The notes beneath the pieces were generated by a model that saw nothing but the letters and a program-made list of their open reading frames with translations, was not told the origin of the DNA and did not search any database. The position numbers were made by a program, and so were the translations under genes. From BD1-7 clade bacterium (GTDB lineage Bacteria; Pseudomonadota; Gammaproteobacteria; Pseudomonadales; DT-91), in NCBI GenBank assembly GCA_902705835.1, contig CACSIN010000001.1, positions 86,648 through 134,453 on the forward strand: DNA of 47,806 nt, read 5' to 3'. Each line of letters opens with the position of its first letter. Position 1 is the first letter of the stretch. This document shows, piece after piece, positions 8,511 to 16,869 of this stretch.

Positions 8511-10130
8511 TTATTTGGATTTACTGGTCAGGTTACTCAGAGGCTTGGCATAAACGACGCCCAGATCTTGCATAACCTTGTTGATTTGCAGGTTAATGCC
8601 CGCAATCTCTTGTTTGTATTCGTTCAGATCTGTTGTGCGAATCTGCGCAAATACCTGAACCTCGAAACCAAACTCGCCAATGGTTTCCAAGTTAACGCGG
8701 CGTATCTGATCATCAACCATTTCATGGGTTTCGAGAATATGACGCACTGCATCCATCGCCTGTGAGATTTTTTCTTCCGTGGTGACATGGTCTAAATACA
8801 ACACCCGAGAGAAAGTAAACTTGTCACGCATTGAGAAGTTTTCGATCACGCCTGCACTGACTTGTGAATTGGGAATAAACACAACAGAACGATCTAACGT
8901 TCGGATTTTGGTGGCCCACAAGCCGATCTCCTCGACCATGCCCTTCGAACCTTGAACAAGACAAAAATCACCGACTTTGATCGGCGATGTCATAAATATC
9001 GTGACAGTACCGATTAGGTTTTCTAACGATTTCTGTGCTGCCAACGCGATGGCCAACCCACCAATACCTAGGCCCGCCACCATGGTCGTGACATCAATAC
9101 CCATATTGTTAAACCAAACGAGTAACCCGCTGATCAAGACCAAAATTCGCGATACGCTGGCCAACGGCTTGAGTAAAACTGCCATGTCTTTTTGGCCTTT
9201 AAGCTCTAGCCGGGTTTGCCCATACTCCTGCATAAAGCCGATAACCATGATCAGAAACCAGGCATTCACGATAATATGGAAGGTATGTGTTTGTGCAAAT
9301 GCCTGCGCTTCAAGGCTTAGATGAAACCCCTGCAACAGAATGCCGGTTAGATAGAGCACCAACATGAAACGCACCGGCCCCAGCGCAAAACGGCGAATTC
9401 GATCGCCGGTAGCAGGTCGATGCCGGCGAATAATACCCACCGCCAGCAAGCAAAACGGGGTAACAAAAACAAAGGTGATTGCCGCCGACATCAATGCCAG
9501 CATCCACAACCAGCTTTGAATTCCGAACACTTTAAAATGTGGAATATTGTCGTCTAACCACTCTTCGATACGGTTATAACCAAACAAACTGTAGAGTTCA
9601 GGTACTTGCGCGACAGTTTGGTTAGAAAACTTCCAGATAAATTGCCCATCACTACCCGGCACTCGTTGAAACAGGATGTCATAGTAGTAACTGCCATTGG
9701 CGATGGATCCAATTAAGTCCCGATAAGATGGCAAGCCATCATCGGCTTCCCCCTTATTGCTGTCGCTCAGTTTCGATACATCGACCCACAAACGCTGATC
9801 AAGTACCACCTGAAGCTTGCGGGCAAGTTCCTCGGCGGGTTCGGCTTTTACATCATCAGGTAAGTATCGAGTATCCAGAAAATTCGCCGCCTGTTCGTAG
9901 TTACCCTCCGCAGTCGCGCGCATAAACCCCAGCATGCTAGAGCGAGGGGTATCACGAAAGTGCTCGTCGACGTATCGGTGAACTTTACTCTGCGCATCTT
10001 CCAGCGCTTCAAGCTGATCCTGTTCGCTATCGATCAAATGTTTGACCGATACATCAGGCGTGTCAGCGACGACCAGAGCGCTCACCAGAAAACAGCAGAC
10101 AGCACACAACTGCCTGAACCGGCTTGTCAT
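8511..10130 (-). CDS. MscS-family mechanosensitive channel with large periplasmic N-terminus
   Basis: A 539-residue protein. It starts with a likely signal peptide (CAVCCFLVSALVVADT), then about 180 residues of soluble periplasmic domain rich in charged residues. Several TM helices follow from about residue 205, and the MscS pore and beta domains lie around residues 345-440. The pore-lining segment is VAGLGIGGLAIALAAQKSLE, whose Gly/Ala pattern packs the channel, followed by ENLIGTVTIF and VGDFCLVQG. These are diagnostic of MscS relatives that release solutes during hypo-osmotic shock. The C-terminal domain ends at about 535. It may be transcribed with the DUF3302/HlyD pair downstream (78 bp gap); no terminator is seen between them. 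Confidence 0.88.
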   Translation of the reverse strand: MTSRFRQLCAVCCFLVSALVVADTPDVSVKHLIDSEQDQLEALEDAQSKVHRYVDEHFRDTPRSSMLGFMRATAEGNYEQAANFLDTRYLPDDVKAEPAEELARKLQVVLDQRLWVDVSKLSDSNKGEADDGLPSYRDLIGSIANGSYYYDILFQRVPGSDGQFIWKFSNQTVAQVPELYSLFGYNRIEEWLDDNIPHFKVFGIQSWLWMLALMSAAITFVFVTPFCLLAVGIIRRHRPATGDRIRRFALGPVRFMLVLYLTGILLQGFHLSLEAQAFAQTHTFHIIVNAWFLIMVIGFMQEYGQTRLELKGQKDMAVLLKPLASVSRILVLISGLLVWFNNMGIDVTTMVAGLGIGGLAIALAAQKSLENLIGTVTIFMTSPIKVGDFCLVQGSKGMVEEIGLWATKIRTLDRSVVFIPNSQVSAGVIENFSMRDKFTFSRVLYLDHVTTEEKISQAMDAVRHILETHEMVDDQIRRVNLETIGEFGFEVQVFAQIRTTDLNEYKQEIAGINLQINKVMQDLGVVYAKPLSNLTSKSK

Positions 10131-10337
10131 TATTGATATATCCCCTATCTACATTTCGACATCTACGACGTTGAAATACGAATTTCGTGACATTTATTAT
10201 CGGTTCGGCCGATCCGGTGACGTTGATACATACACGTATTCACAAGCACCTAACATCAATGTACACCGGCAGCCCTAGGTGGGCAACCTGGCATACTAAC
10301 CCCCCGCCGAACCGCTCACTATGCAAAATCCGCAGGC

Positions 10338-10370
10338 AAAAAAAATCCGGCCATGGATATCGCCGGATTT
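10338..10370 (-). terminator. Rho-independent terminator after the cytochrome c gene
   Basis: On the minus strand, arms AAATCCGGC and GCCGGATTT (10343-10351 with 10362-10370, 10-base loop) are followed by eight consecutive T residues. It lies about 55 bp beyond the stop of the cytochrome gene and separates it from the MscS gene. Confidence 0.85.
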
Positions 10371-10388
10371 TATTCAACGTGTCGTATC

Positions 10389-10415
10389 ATTCAGCCCATA
10401 CTCTATGGGCTGAAT
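10389..10415. repeat. Perfect 12-bp hairpin 9 bp after cytochrome c stop
   Basis: Arms ATTCAGCCCATA and TATGGGCTGAAT pair perfectly around a 3-base loop. No T tract follows on either strand. It stands between the stop codon and the canonical terminator, so the transcript would end in two successive stem-loops. It could be an RNA-stabilising element or a protein-binding palindrome. Confidence 0.6.
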
Positions 10416-10423
10416 GCCGCGTT

Positions 10424-12025
10424 TCAGTCGTTCAGGATGCCATACGCAATGTCAGCATAGCTTGGGAACATACGTCCGTTGCCTTCTTCATCCTGGGTGT
10501 AGCGCAATACCTTCATGTACTCGATAACTGCACTGATCTTACGGTGCGCTGGATCTTGCGCGTCATTGGCGTAGTCTCCGCTATACATCAGCGGCCCCAT
10601 GACGGCATACGTGTCATGACCACCGTTTGAATGACCCGGACGATTAGTTTCGTAGAGCTCTAAACACTGACCGGTGTAACCAACGTCATCATGGTTGAAG
10701 CGCATACCACCAACGCAGAACTCAACAGGACGATCTTCACCCTTACGGAACAGATCACGTAATGTCGGAACTGAGTTGTTGTGCAGGTACGGAGCGGTCC
10801 AAACAATACCGTTCAAATCATCAGCAAGGTAACCATCAGTTGCCGAGCGCGGAGAGCCCGCAGTAGAGCACTCTTCGATACCAAATTTTTCGCACGCGGC
10901 GCGTCCTTCACGGCCATTCACTTCCAGGAAGTTCTGGGTGTAAGACAGTGCTCGGTTTGGATCAACACCACCCAATGAATCCGGGGTATAAATCGTCAGA
11001 TTCTCAGTTGCATGGCAACCCGCGCAGTATTGTTCATAAAGGTGTTTACCTTTTTTCGCTTTACGCCAATCAACGTCGTAACTTGTCTGGTACTGCGGCG
11101 ATGGCAGATCACGGACAAACGCAGTCACGGTTTTTGCGTAATCAACAATGTAAGGACGCGCACGATCGTCATCACCCGGCTGCACAGTAGAGAAGTAAAT
11201 GCCTGTGCTGATGTTACGGCTCAAGTTCGATTGCGACTCGCCACCCCACTGGGTCAGCTCTTTACGCCCAACATTCCAAACTGGTTGGAAAGCCGATGGC
11301 ACTGGAATGGCATCTTCACCAAACAAAGCAGCAAACTCAACACCCTGATCAGTGGCGCCATAGTGCGGCATTTCCATGTAATTCACACCGTCACGCACTT
11401 CATAGAACGGCTCTAGTGATGTGTAACGTGAATCAACAAACATAATACCCTGACGCAGAGGCTCAACCAGGTATGGCAATGCGGCGGTAACGATCGCTCG
11501 CTCGCGGAATTCCTCTTCAATAGTGTCAAACCCGAAGAACCCCGGTGGCTGACTATTGATCAGGTTCACTAAATACTCGGCATTCCAGTTCGGGCTGTTC
11601 ACCAAATCAACTAGCTTACGACGGTATACGTTAGGGCTAAACTGCATGTTCGGCGCGCCGATAATCCGTGTAATCGAGCCATCATCATTGAGAATCTTAC
11701 CTTCATGACACGCGGCACAGTTTGTTGCGATTGATTGGAAAGGTGCAGAAACAGACTGGATTCGCCCAATACCGACCGGCAAAGGCTCTCCAGCAACTTG
11801 AGTAAGACCAATCGACGCAGTCAGATCTGGCCCGTAAATATCTGGGAAGCCTTGCGGCAGAATTTTGAACAATAGGTACGGAATCCCCTCATCCGTAATT
11901 GGCTGATGAGCAAATGCTTCCATCTCTTCAGCATTATCATCAATGTATGTTTGTTGCTCGAAGGGATCGTAGCATGCCGTCAGTGTCAACGCGGCAACAC
12001 CCCCCAACAGGGTTTTTAATTTCAT
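10424..12025 (-). CDS. Diheme c-type cytochrome lipoprotein (RoxA/cytochrome c peroxidase-like)
   Basis: About 533 residues from ATG 12025, which has a GGAG ribosome site; an ATG 18 bases further upstream has none. A lipoprotein signal peptide ends in the lipobox LTAC (Cys20). Two heme c sites are visible: CAACH at 103-107 and CAGCH at 334-338. The C-terminal part has WTAPYLHNNSVPTLRDLF, a segment shared with the diheme peroxidase/rubber oxygenase (RoxA) superfamily, where a heme-proximal region contacts substrate. The protein should face the periplasm or sit at the outer membrane. It may be a peroxidase-like electron carrier or an oxygenase; sequence reading does not separate these. It is monocistronic, with its own terminator. 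Confidence 0.78.
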   Translation of the reverse strand: MKLKTLLGGVAALTLTACYDPFEQQTYIDDNAEEMEAFAHQPITDEGIPYLLFKILPQGFPDIYGPDLTASIGLTQVAGEPLPVGIGRIQSVSAPFQSIATNCAACHEGKILNDDGSITRIIGAPNMQFSPNVYRRKLVDLVNSPNWNAEYLVNLINSQPPGFFGFDTIEEEFRERAIVTAALPYLVEPLRQGIMFVDSRYTSLEPFYEVRDGVNYMEMPHYGATDQGVEFAALFGEDAIPVPSAFQPVWNVGRKELTQWGGESQSNLSRNISTGIYFSTVQPGDDDRARPYIVDYAKTVTAFVRDLPSPQYQTSYDVDWRKAKKGKHLYEQYCAGCHATENLTIYTPDSLGGVDPNRALSYTQNFLEVNGREGRAACEKFGIEECSTAGSPRSATDGYLADDLNGIVWTAPYLHNNSVPTLRDLFRKGEDRPVEFCVGGMRFNHDDVGYTGQCLELYETNRPGHSNGGHDTYAVMGPLMYSGDYANDAQDPAHRKISAVIEYMKVLRYTQDEEGNGRMFPSYADIAYGILND

Positions 12026-12495
12026 AGTGACTCCACAACTCATTATTATTCTTCCAGAGCGGCTGGATATCTAAGATATCTGTTTCAGAAGGCGAGAAGT
12101 AAGAAAGTGGATCGTCGCATCATTTGTAGGCACATCCCTTTCACTCACTAACACTTTACATTGCCGCCGAATGCGACTTATTTCACACTCTAACAACCAT
12201 ACTATATTGGTTTATATATCCAAACAATTACATCGATACACATTGTTTATTCGATTATGTTATAGAAGTAGCGATGTACAGACGATGCCTCAATAAGGAT
12301 CGCAACTGACAAAAAATGTCAGGCGTACCGATTAGTAGAAAAGCCTTGAAATTGTGTTCGATCACACAAGATTGAGGAGGGAAATGCACCTAACTACATG
12401 ACTCAACTGAAAAACCACAACGACACAGGTGACAATTTTGGTGCAGGTATCAGGCCGGCTATTTCGCCTGAACAAACAGTAAATATAACTAACCT
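12026..12495. other. Long AT-rich intergenic region upstream of the cytochrome gene
   Basis: No credible ORF. It should contain the cytochrome promoter (minus strand); AT-rich sequence around 12200-12260 has several TATA-like hexamers, but no unique -35/-10 pair can be chosen. A symmetric element TTGTGT-N6-ACACAA lies at 12352-12369, resembling but not matching a CRP/FNR-type site, more than 300 bp from the start codon. No terminator for the D15-barrel gene was recognised. Confidence 0.4.
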
Positions 12496-13746
12496 TCAGA
12501 ACGCTTCGTTAACATTGAAGTAAAACCCACCGCCATTTCGACCAAACCCGAGATCTAAACGCAGGTTAACCCGGTCTTTCAAGCGCAAGCGATAACCCAC
12601 GCCAATGTTGGGCAGTACGTCGTCTGTTGTAAAATCTTCGATTTTGTCAGCCAACATTGCACCGCCGATCCAAGTCACCATGCCATGACGGCCAACGATG
12701 TGAACCCGGTACTCGAGTTGCGACAGTATCGTTTGCCGGTCTCGATAACGGCCACGTATATAAGATCGTAAGCCGGAGTTTCCACCAATCGTCGACATCT
12801 CATTCCAAGGGATCTCGCCGGCACTGAAATTCGCTTTGAATTGAAACGCAAACAATCCAGGCACTGGCGCCAGACTGATATATTCACGGTAATCTAACAG
12901 ATAGCTCGTGAAGTCAGTATCACTGCCTAACCCGCGGTTAAAATAATTGGCGGAGACTTCAACCAATCGCCCCTTGTAGGGATTTAGAATCACATCCCGG
13001 CTGTCGTGAACAAACGTTGCGACGACACCTGAGCTCTGATTGTTTTCTGGAAACCCTCCATCGATCGTAGGTAACGGTATGGACGGCCGGATTCGGCGAG
13101 CGCGGGTATGATAAAAATTGATACCACCACCGAAATAGGTGTCCTCAACTACTCGAAATAATGCCTGCACATTCAGATCGATTTGCTGGCGAGTGTATGT
13201 ACGCTTATTGGATGAATCGATACCTTGCTCATAACCGACACCGTAAAACTCTTCCGGCGCATCCGAAAAATCTGCCTTGATATAAAGCCGGTAGGCATCG
13301 TTAAGGAAAAAATTCTTGTTATCGATCGACACGCCAACCGACTTATTGGTTGTCAAAAATGCATTGATTTCTAATGTCGAAAGCTGCGTCTGTGTATCTT
13401 GCGGATCAAGACGATACAACCCAACCGATGACAACCCTAGGCCAAACTTTGCATCAGGGCTAAAAAACGGCCCCGGTAGAAACACAAAATTAACGCCCTT
13501 ATTCGGGTCGAAGGAATCATCGGCGCCAATAGAATTTAGGATTTTGTCGAACCACCCCGTCTTGCTGTCATCCGGTTTCTTTGGCGTTACCGGCGCTGAT
13601 ACCGCTGTTGTTGAATCCTGCGCTTTTACTGCATCACTGCCAACATTCGCCGACAACACAGTTGGGGCTATCGCCAATACAAGTACCATGATACCCACAC
13701 GTCGACAGCCGGATACCGATTCATTAAATAGCCCGTCGCATCCCAT
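12496..13746 (-). CDS. Outer-membrane barrel protein, bacterial surface antigen (D15/BamA C-terminal) family
   Basis: The frame is open upstream to 13851, but the ATG at 13746 has a well-spaced ribosome site (AGGGAA) and is followed by a signal peptide (GIMVLVLAIAPTVLSA), so I choose a protein of 416 residues. A low-complexity linker precedes alternating beta strands through to a C-terminal Phe, as in barrels inserted by Bam. Segments such as VHDSRDVILNPYKGRLVEVS and GGNSGLRSYIRGRYRDRQ match the D15/Omp85 barrel, including the R-G-R/Y lid-loop type motif. No POTRA domains are present, so it is a stand-alone barrel like those annotated as BamA/TamA-family surface antigen. Its ligand is unknown. 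It is single, minus strand. Confidence 0.8.
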   Translation of the reverse strand: MGCDGLFNESVSGCRRVGIMVLVLAIAPTVLSANVGSDAVKAQDSTTAVSAPVTPKKPDDSKTGWFDKILNSIGADDSFDPNKGVNFVFLPGPFFSPDAKFGLGLSSVGLYRLDPQDTQTQLSTLEINAFLTTNKSVGVSIDNKNFFLNDAYRLYIKADFSDAPEEFYGVGYEQGIDSSNKRTYTRQQIDLNVQALFRVVEDTYFGGGINFYHTRARRIRPSIPLPTIDGGFPENNQSSGVVATFVHDSRDVILNPYKGRLVEVSANYFNRGLGSDTDFTSYLLDYREYISLAPVPGLFAFQFKANFSAGEIPWNEMSTIGGNSGLRSYIRGRYRDRQTILSQLEYRVHIVGRHGMVTWIGGAMLADKIEDFTTDDVLPNIGVGYRLRLKDRVNLRLDLGFGRNGGGFYFNVNEAF

Positions 13747-14032
13747 GCACATTCTTCCCTGCAGCCAACCTTGAACGTAACACCACCACCTCAGGTTGCC
13801 TACAAGACACGCATCCTCGCATCCATTAACACCCGACGTAGTGAATAACAAACAGCTGCTCCATTTTTAGCGCCGCTCACTACAATTTACTGTAGGCGAA
13901 GTTGCTCCTTCAAGGTGCTTTTTTCCCAGTCGTCATCCTTGCTCGCGTCACACATTTACAAAGCACACGTTGTTAAAGACGCATTACCCGCACACAGCAC
14001 TTAATCGAAACGTTTTCAATCAGCCAACACCA

Positions 14033-15898
14033 TCAGAGCGGCCAATGGTAGAAGTAACGTTTTTTACCATACAACATATGTACATAGTCATTAATAAAGA
14101 TGCCACGTGCGGAAGAAATAAAACTATCGTTGGCAGTTTCTAAACGGCGCTCCTCAACCAAACTTGCATCGCCCTCAGTTTGAATACCGGCCAAACTAAA
14201 CAAGTAGAGAAACTCTTGTGGCGTGCCATCATAGATAGAAACCGGCAACGCAAATCGTATGCTGTCCTCCTGATCACGAATGGCCGTCAACACTAACGGA
14301 TTAAAACGGATGGGCGACCAGCCATTGTTGAAGACCTGCGTTTGTATTTCTTTCGGCGCGGTATAGTCACGAATGTCATACAAGCTAATCTTGAAGCCGC
14401 TAGAAAACTGATCTGTCGAACCAAACCCAATCAACCAATCCTCATCCACCGGGTATAGATAAGATGAAAATCCGGGAATTTCGAGCTCGCCGGCAACAAA
14501 TGGTGATGCCGGATCTTTCAGGTCCAATACATACAGCGGGTCCGATCGCTCAAATGTCACTACATAGGCACGATCACCGGCAAATCGTATACCCTGAATA
14601 CGCTCATTGGGTTTACCGATGCGTACCGGGTTTTGTGCATTAGGCAGTTGCGATACACGGCTAACACCGTTTGTACCGAGAGCAAAGATATCCAACTGAT
14701 GGTCATCGGCTACCGAATGCACCACCCGCAGATGATCTTCATACTCGCTAAAGCGGTAAGCATCATCATGTACATATCCTTTGAGGTAGAACCGGCCTTT
14801 AAAACTCGGCACATCATCCATTCCAATCCGAACAACGGTCGTTTTTGGATTGGGCGCCTCACTGCTGGCGAGAGATGCACAATCCAGACACTCCAGCACA
14901 CCGATCCGCTGCGAGTTTTCGCGAATTAGATACACGTTTTTTGCTGACACAAACACCGATGAGAAATTGTCCGCCTGGCAGTACGTTGAAAAAGCTGCTG
15001 GGTTTTCAACATCAATGACAGTAACTAAAGACAACCCCGCATTGTTGGCGTCTTTATCGACCAGAGTAATCTCACAATTTAACGGATCAATCATCGGCTG
15101 GGGTTGACCATTTAACGTGAATGTCGGCAACAATGTTTGAAGTGGTATCCCAGCCAGAATTTGCTGGTTTTTCTGATATGCCTGCTGGGATGTCGCATAA
15201 GATTCAAAGCCTTCAATCTGAGCGACTGGAGGTTGATAGCTACTGATAACAATCAACTGATTATCGATCAAGCGCACATCACGAATACGCGCATCCATGA
15301 TAATCTGGTGTACCACCGGAATGCCTGTAGCGGGTGTCGCGACATCACGAAAATCAATGGACTGGCGGCCTAACGCCACCAACACTGAAGACTCCTTATG
15401 AAGCATCAATCCGATCGGGGTTGCCATTTGGCCTTCGCCGCCAAGGGAAATATCCTGAAGCGGTAATTGCTGCTCAGGGTGGTCTGCTGCAAACACTTGC
15501 AAGTGCTGCTTTAGCGTATAAGTGATATCGCGTTCATTACTCGGCAGATCAACAGCCTTTGGAAGATACTCAGGCCGCGTCAAATGGAAAATAAAGCGAC
15601 CCTCAGTTTTTACCACGTCCATTTCCTGCACGCCGGCAACCTGATTATTCGTATCGGAATATAAAATATCACGCCGATCACCTGATGGGCGTCCGGCATC
15701 CCCCCCGCCATTCGGGAGCGATACTTCACCATCATCGTCACCACGAAAATCTGACCGGTTCATCATGCCATCTTTGAGATAGCCTTCCAGCTCTGAACCG
15801 TGCTGCCAACCCGTGCCACTAATACCATCATCGGGTTCAGCACAACCCACAAGAACACTGCACAAACATAACAGAGCCGACCAACTGAGTTTATTCAT
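14033..15898 (-). CDS. Secreted beta-propeller domain lipoprotein (PF09826 type)
   Basis: About 621 residues from ATG 15898 (AAGGA ribosome site 7 bp upstream); an ATG at 15904 overlaps the previous stop. A signal peptide ends in the lipobox LVGC (Cys about 19), so it is probably membrane anchored. The segment SDTNNQVAGVQEMDVVKTEG is typical of the secreted beta-propeller family first noticed in archaea and bacteria, and repeated blade-like units run to the C-terminus (DRAYVVTFERSDPLYVLDLK, then SSYLYPVDEDWLIGFG). Function of the family is unknown. The upstream DUF6502 gene ends two bases before this start, so the two are translationally linked. Confidence 0.78.
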   Translation of the reverse strand: MNKLSWSALLCLCSVLVGCAEPDDGISGTGWQHGSELEGYLKDGMMNRSDFRGDDDGEVSLPNGGGDAGRPSGDRRDILYSDTNNQVAGVQEMDVVKTEGRFIFHLTRPEYLPKAVDLPSNERDITYTLKQHLQVFAADHPEQQLPLQDISLGGEGQMATPIGLMLHKESSVLVALGRQSIDFRDVATPATGIPVVHQIIMDARIRDVRLIDNQLIVISSYQPPVAQIEGFESYATSQQAYQKNQQILAGIPLQTLLPTFTLNGQPQPMIDPLNCEITLVDKDANNAGLSLVTVIDVENPAAFSTYCQADNFSSVFVSAKNVYLIRENSQRIGVLECLDCASLASSEAPNPKTTVVRIGMDDVPSFKGRFYLKGYVHDDAYRFSEYEDHLRVVHSVADDHQLDIFALGTNGVSRVSQLPNAQNPVRIGKPNERIQGIRFAGDRAYVVTFERSDPLYVLDLKDPASPFVAGELEIPGFSSYLYPVDEDWLIGFGSTDQFSSGFKISLYDIRDYTAPKEIQTQVFNNGWSPIRFNPLVLTAIRDQEDSIRFALPVSIYDGTPQEFLYLFSLAGIQTEGDASLVEERRLETANDSFISSARGIFINDYVHMLYGKKRYFYHWPL

Positions 15899-15900
15899 GA

Positions 15901-16713
15901 TCATTCCTTGGAATCACTTTTATAGAGATACATACCAACACTCACACGTGCAGTAGCTTCATCAATATCATTGGGAGATTTACCGGCGTGCTGACTTAGC
16001 CATACATTCAGCTCTTTCAGCGACTCCGTTAGTTTTTTGTTCGACAGTTGTTCAAAGGCAGCATGTTGAGACACTGGTAAATATCGATAGCTGACCATGC
16101 GCTGAAAACGCGCATCCTCAGTGTCCACCTGCAGATTATGAGATAGCGTTGTGATCAAATCCGCTGCAGATTGCCCAGCTAACACCCATTGCTTGTCACT
16201 GCCAGGCGGTGGAAAGTACCCCTGCTGTATAAGTTGCAAGGTTTGCGTACTCGTTATTTCAATTACGCCCTGCCGCTCCAACTCGTTAGCCACCGCTCTG
16301 GGCGTCATATCACCGCTCGATTTTTTTACCAGCGTACTGAAATTTACGCCGTCGCCGTCAAATGCCAAAGCCGACGGCTCACCGTCAGACTGTAAATAAT
16401 CCGGATCTGTCATCCATTGATTGATAACACGTTGTGCACGATTAACCGGTGGCGAACGATCGATTGCGTCATCAGCATCACCTGCACCCTGATCACGTAT
16501 GCGTTTTACTTCTTTTCGATTGAGCCCGGTCACGGTTGCAATCCAGGAGGTCGTGGCCGGTTTATCCTGCGGACCGATCTCTTCTGCCGCCTCGATAAAT
16601 GCAATTTTCAGCCACTCGCTCGCCTGCTGATAACTAACAGATGATCGTAGCAGCAATACAACAAGCGGCTTTAACAGTTTGCCTATGGCAGATTGGATAA
16701 TTGATGATTTCAT
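15901..16713 (-). CDS. DUF6502 family protein, probably DNA- or regulation-related
   Basis: About 270 residues if ATG 16713 is used; the open frame also has a TTG eight codons upstream (16737). The N-terminal part (LKPLVVLLLRSSVSYQQASE, then TGLNRKEVKRIRDQ) matches the DUF6502 family, whose N-terminal region looks like a helix-turn-helix with a GL-(N/S)-RKEV recognition-like helix. The remainder is mixed alpha/beta with no recognised site. No good ribosome site precedes either start, because an inverted repeat occupies that position. The gene ends two bases before the lipoprotein start, so it may control or accompany that gene. Molecular function is not established. Confidence 0.7.
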   Translation of the reverse strand: MKSSIIQSAIGKLLKPLVVLLLRSSVSYQQASEWLKIAFIEAAEEIGPQDKPATTSWIATVTGLNRKEVKRIRDQGAGDADDAIDRSPPVNRAQRVINQWMTDPDYLQSDGEPSALAFDGDGVNFSTLVKKSSGDMTPRAVANELERQGVIEITSTQTLQLIQQGYFPPPGSDKQWVLAGQSAADLITTLSHNLQVDTEDARFQRMVSYRYLPVSQHAAFEQLSNKKLTESLKELNVWLSQHAGKSPNDIDEATARVSVGMYLYKSDSKE

Positions 16714-16715
16714 AA

Positions 16716-16733
16716 TTGGGATATTATTCCCAA
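16716..16733. promoter_or_regulatory. Inverted repeat at the DUF6502 start
   Basis: TTGGGA-N6-TCCCAA lies two bases upstream of the ATG at 16713. Its location fits an operator for autoregulation or an RNA structure that blocks translation start. Evidence is only the symmetry and position. Confidence 0.35.
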
Positions 16734-16807
16734 ACAAAGATTGAGCGCAAGCGTTTGTCCATTAATCTTTTATGTCGTCATAACAATTGCACGTTTGTAA
16801 CCGGCAC

Positions 16808-16841
16808 AAAAAAACCCTGTGAGCAATATACTCACAGGGTT
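16808..16841 (-). terminator. Rho-independent terminator of typA
   Basis: Minus-strand stem of 11 bp (AACCCTGTGAG with CTCACAGGGTT, 7-base loop) followed by a run of T residues, about 30 bp after the typA stop. Confidence 0.9.
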
Positions 16842-16869
16842 TTCGTATCAAACAAGTCGTCGGTAAAGC

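Noticed and set aside
12352..12369. CRP-like palindrome TTGTGT-N6-ACACAA
   Set aside because: Both half-sites differ from TGTGA/TCACA at the same conserved base, and it lies over 300 bp from the nearest start codon, so I do not call it a CRP site.
13747..13851. Longer start for the D15-type barrel gene
   Set aside because: The extension is Cys/Trp-rich and lies before a proper signal peptide, and ATG 13746 has the correctly spaced ribosome site.
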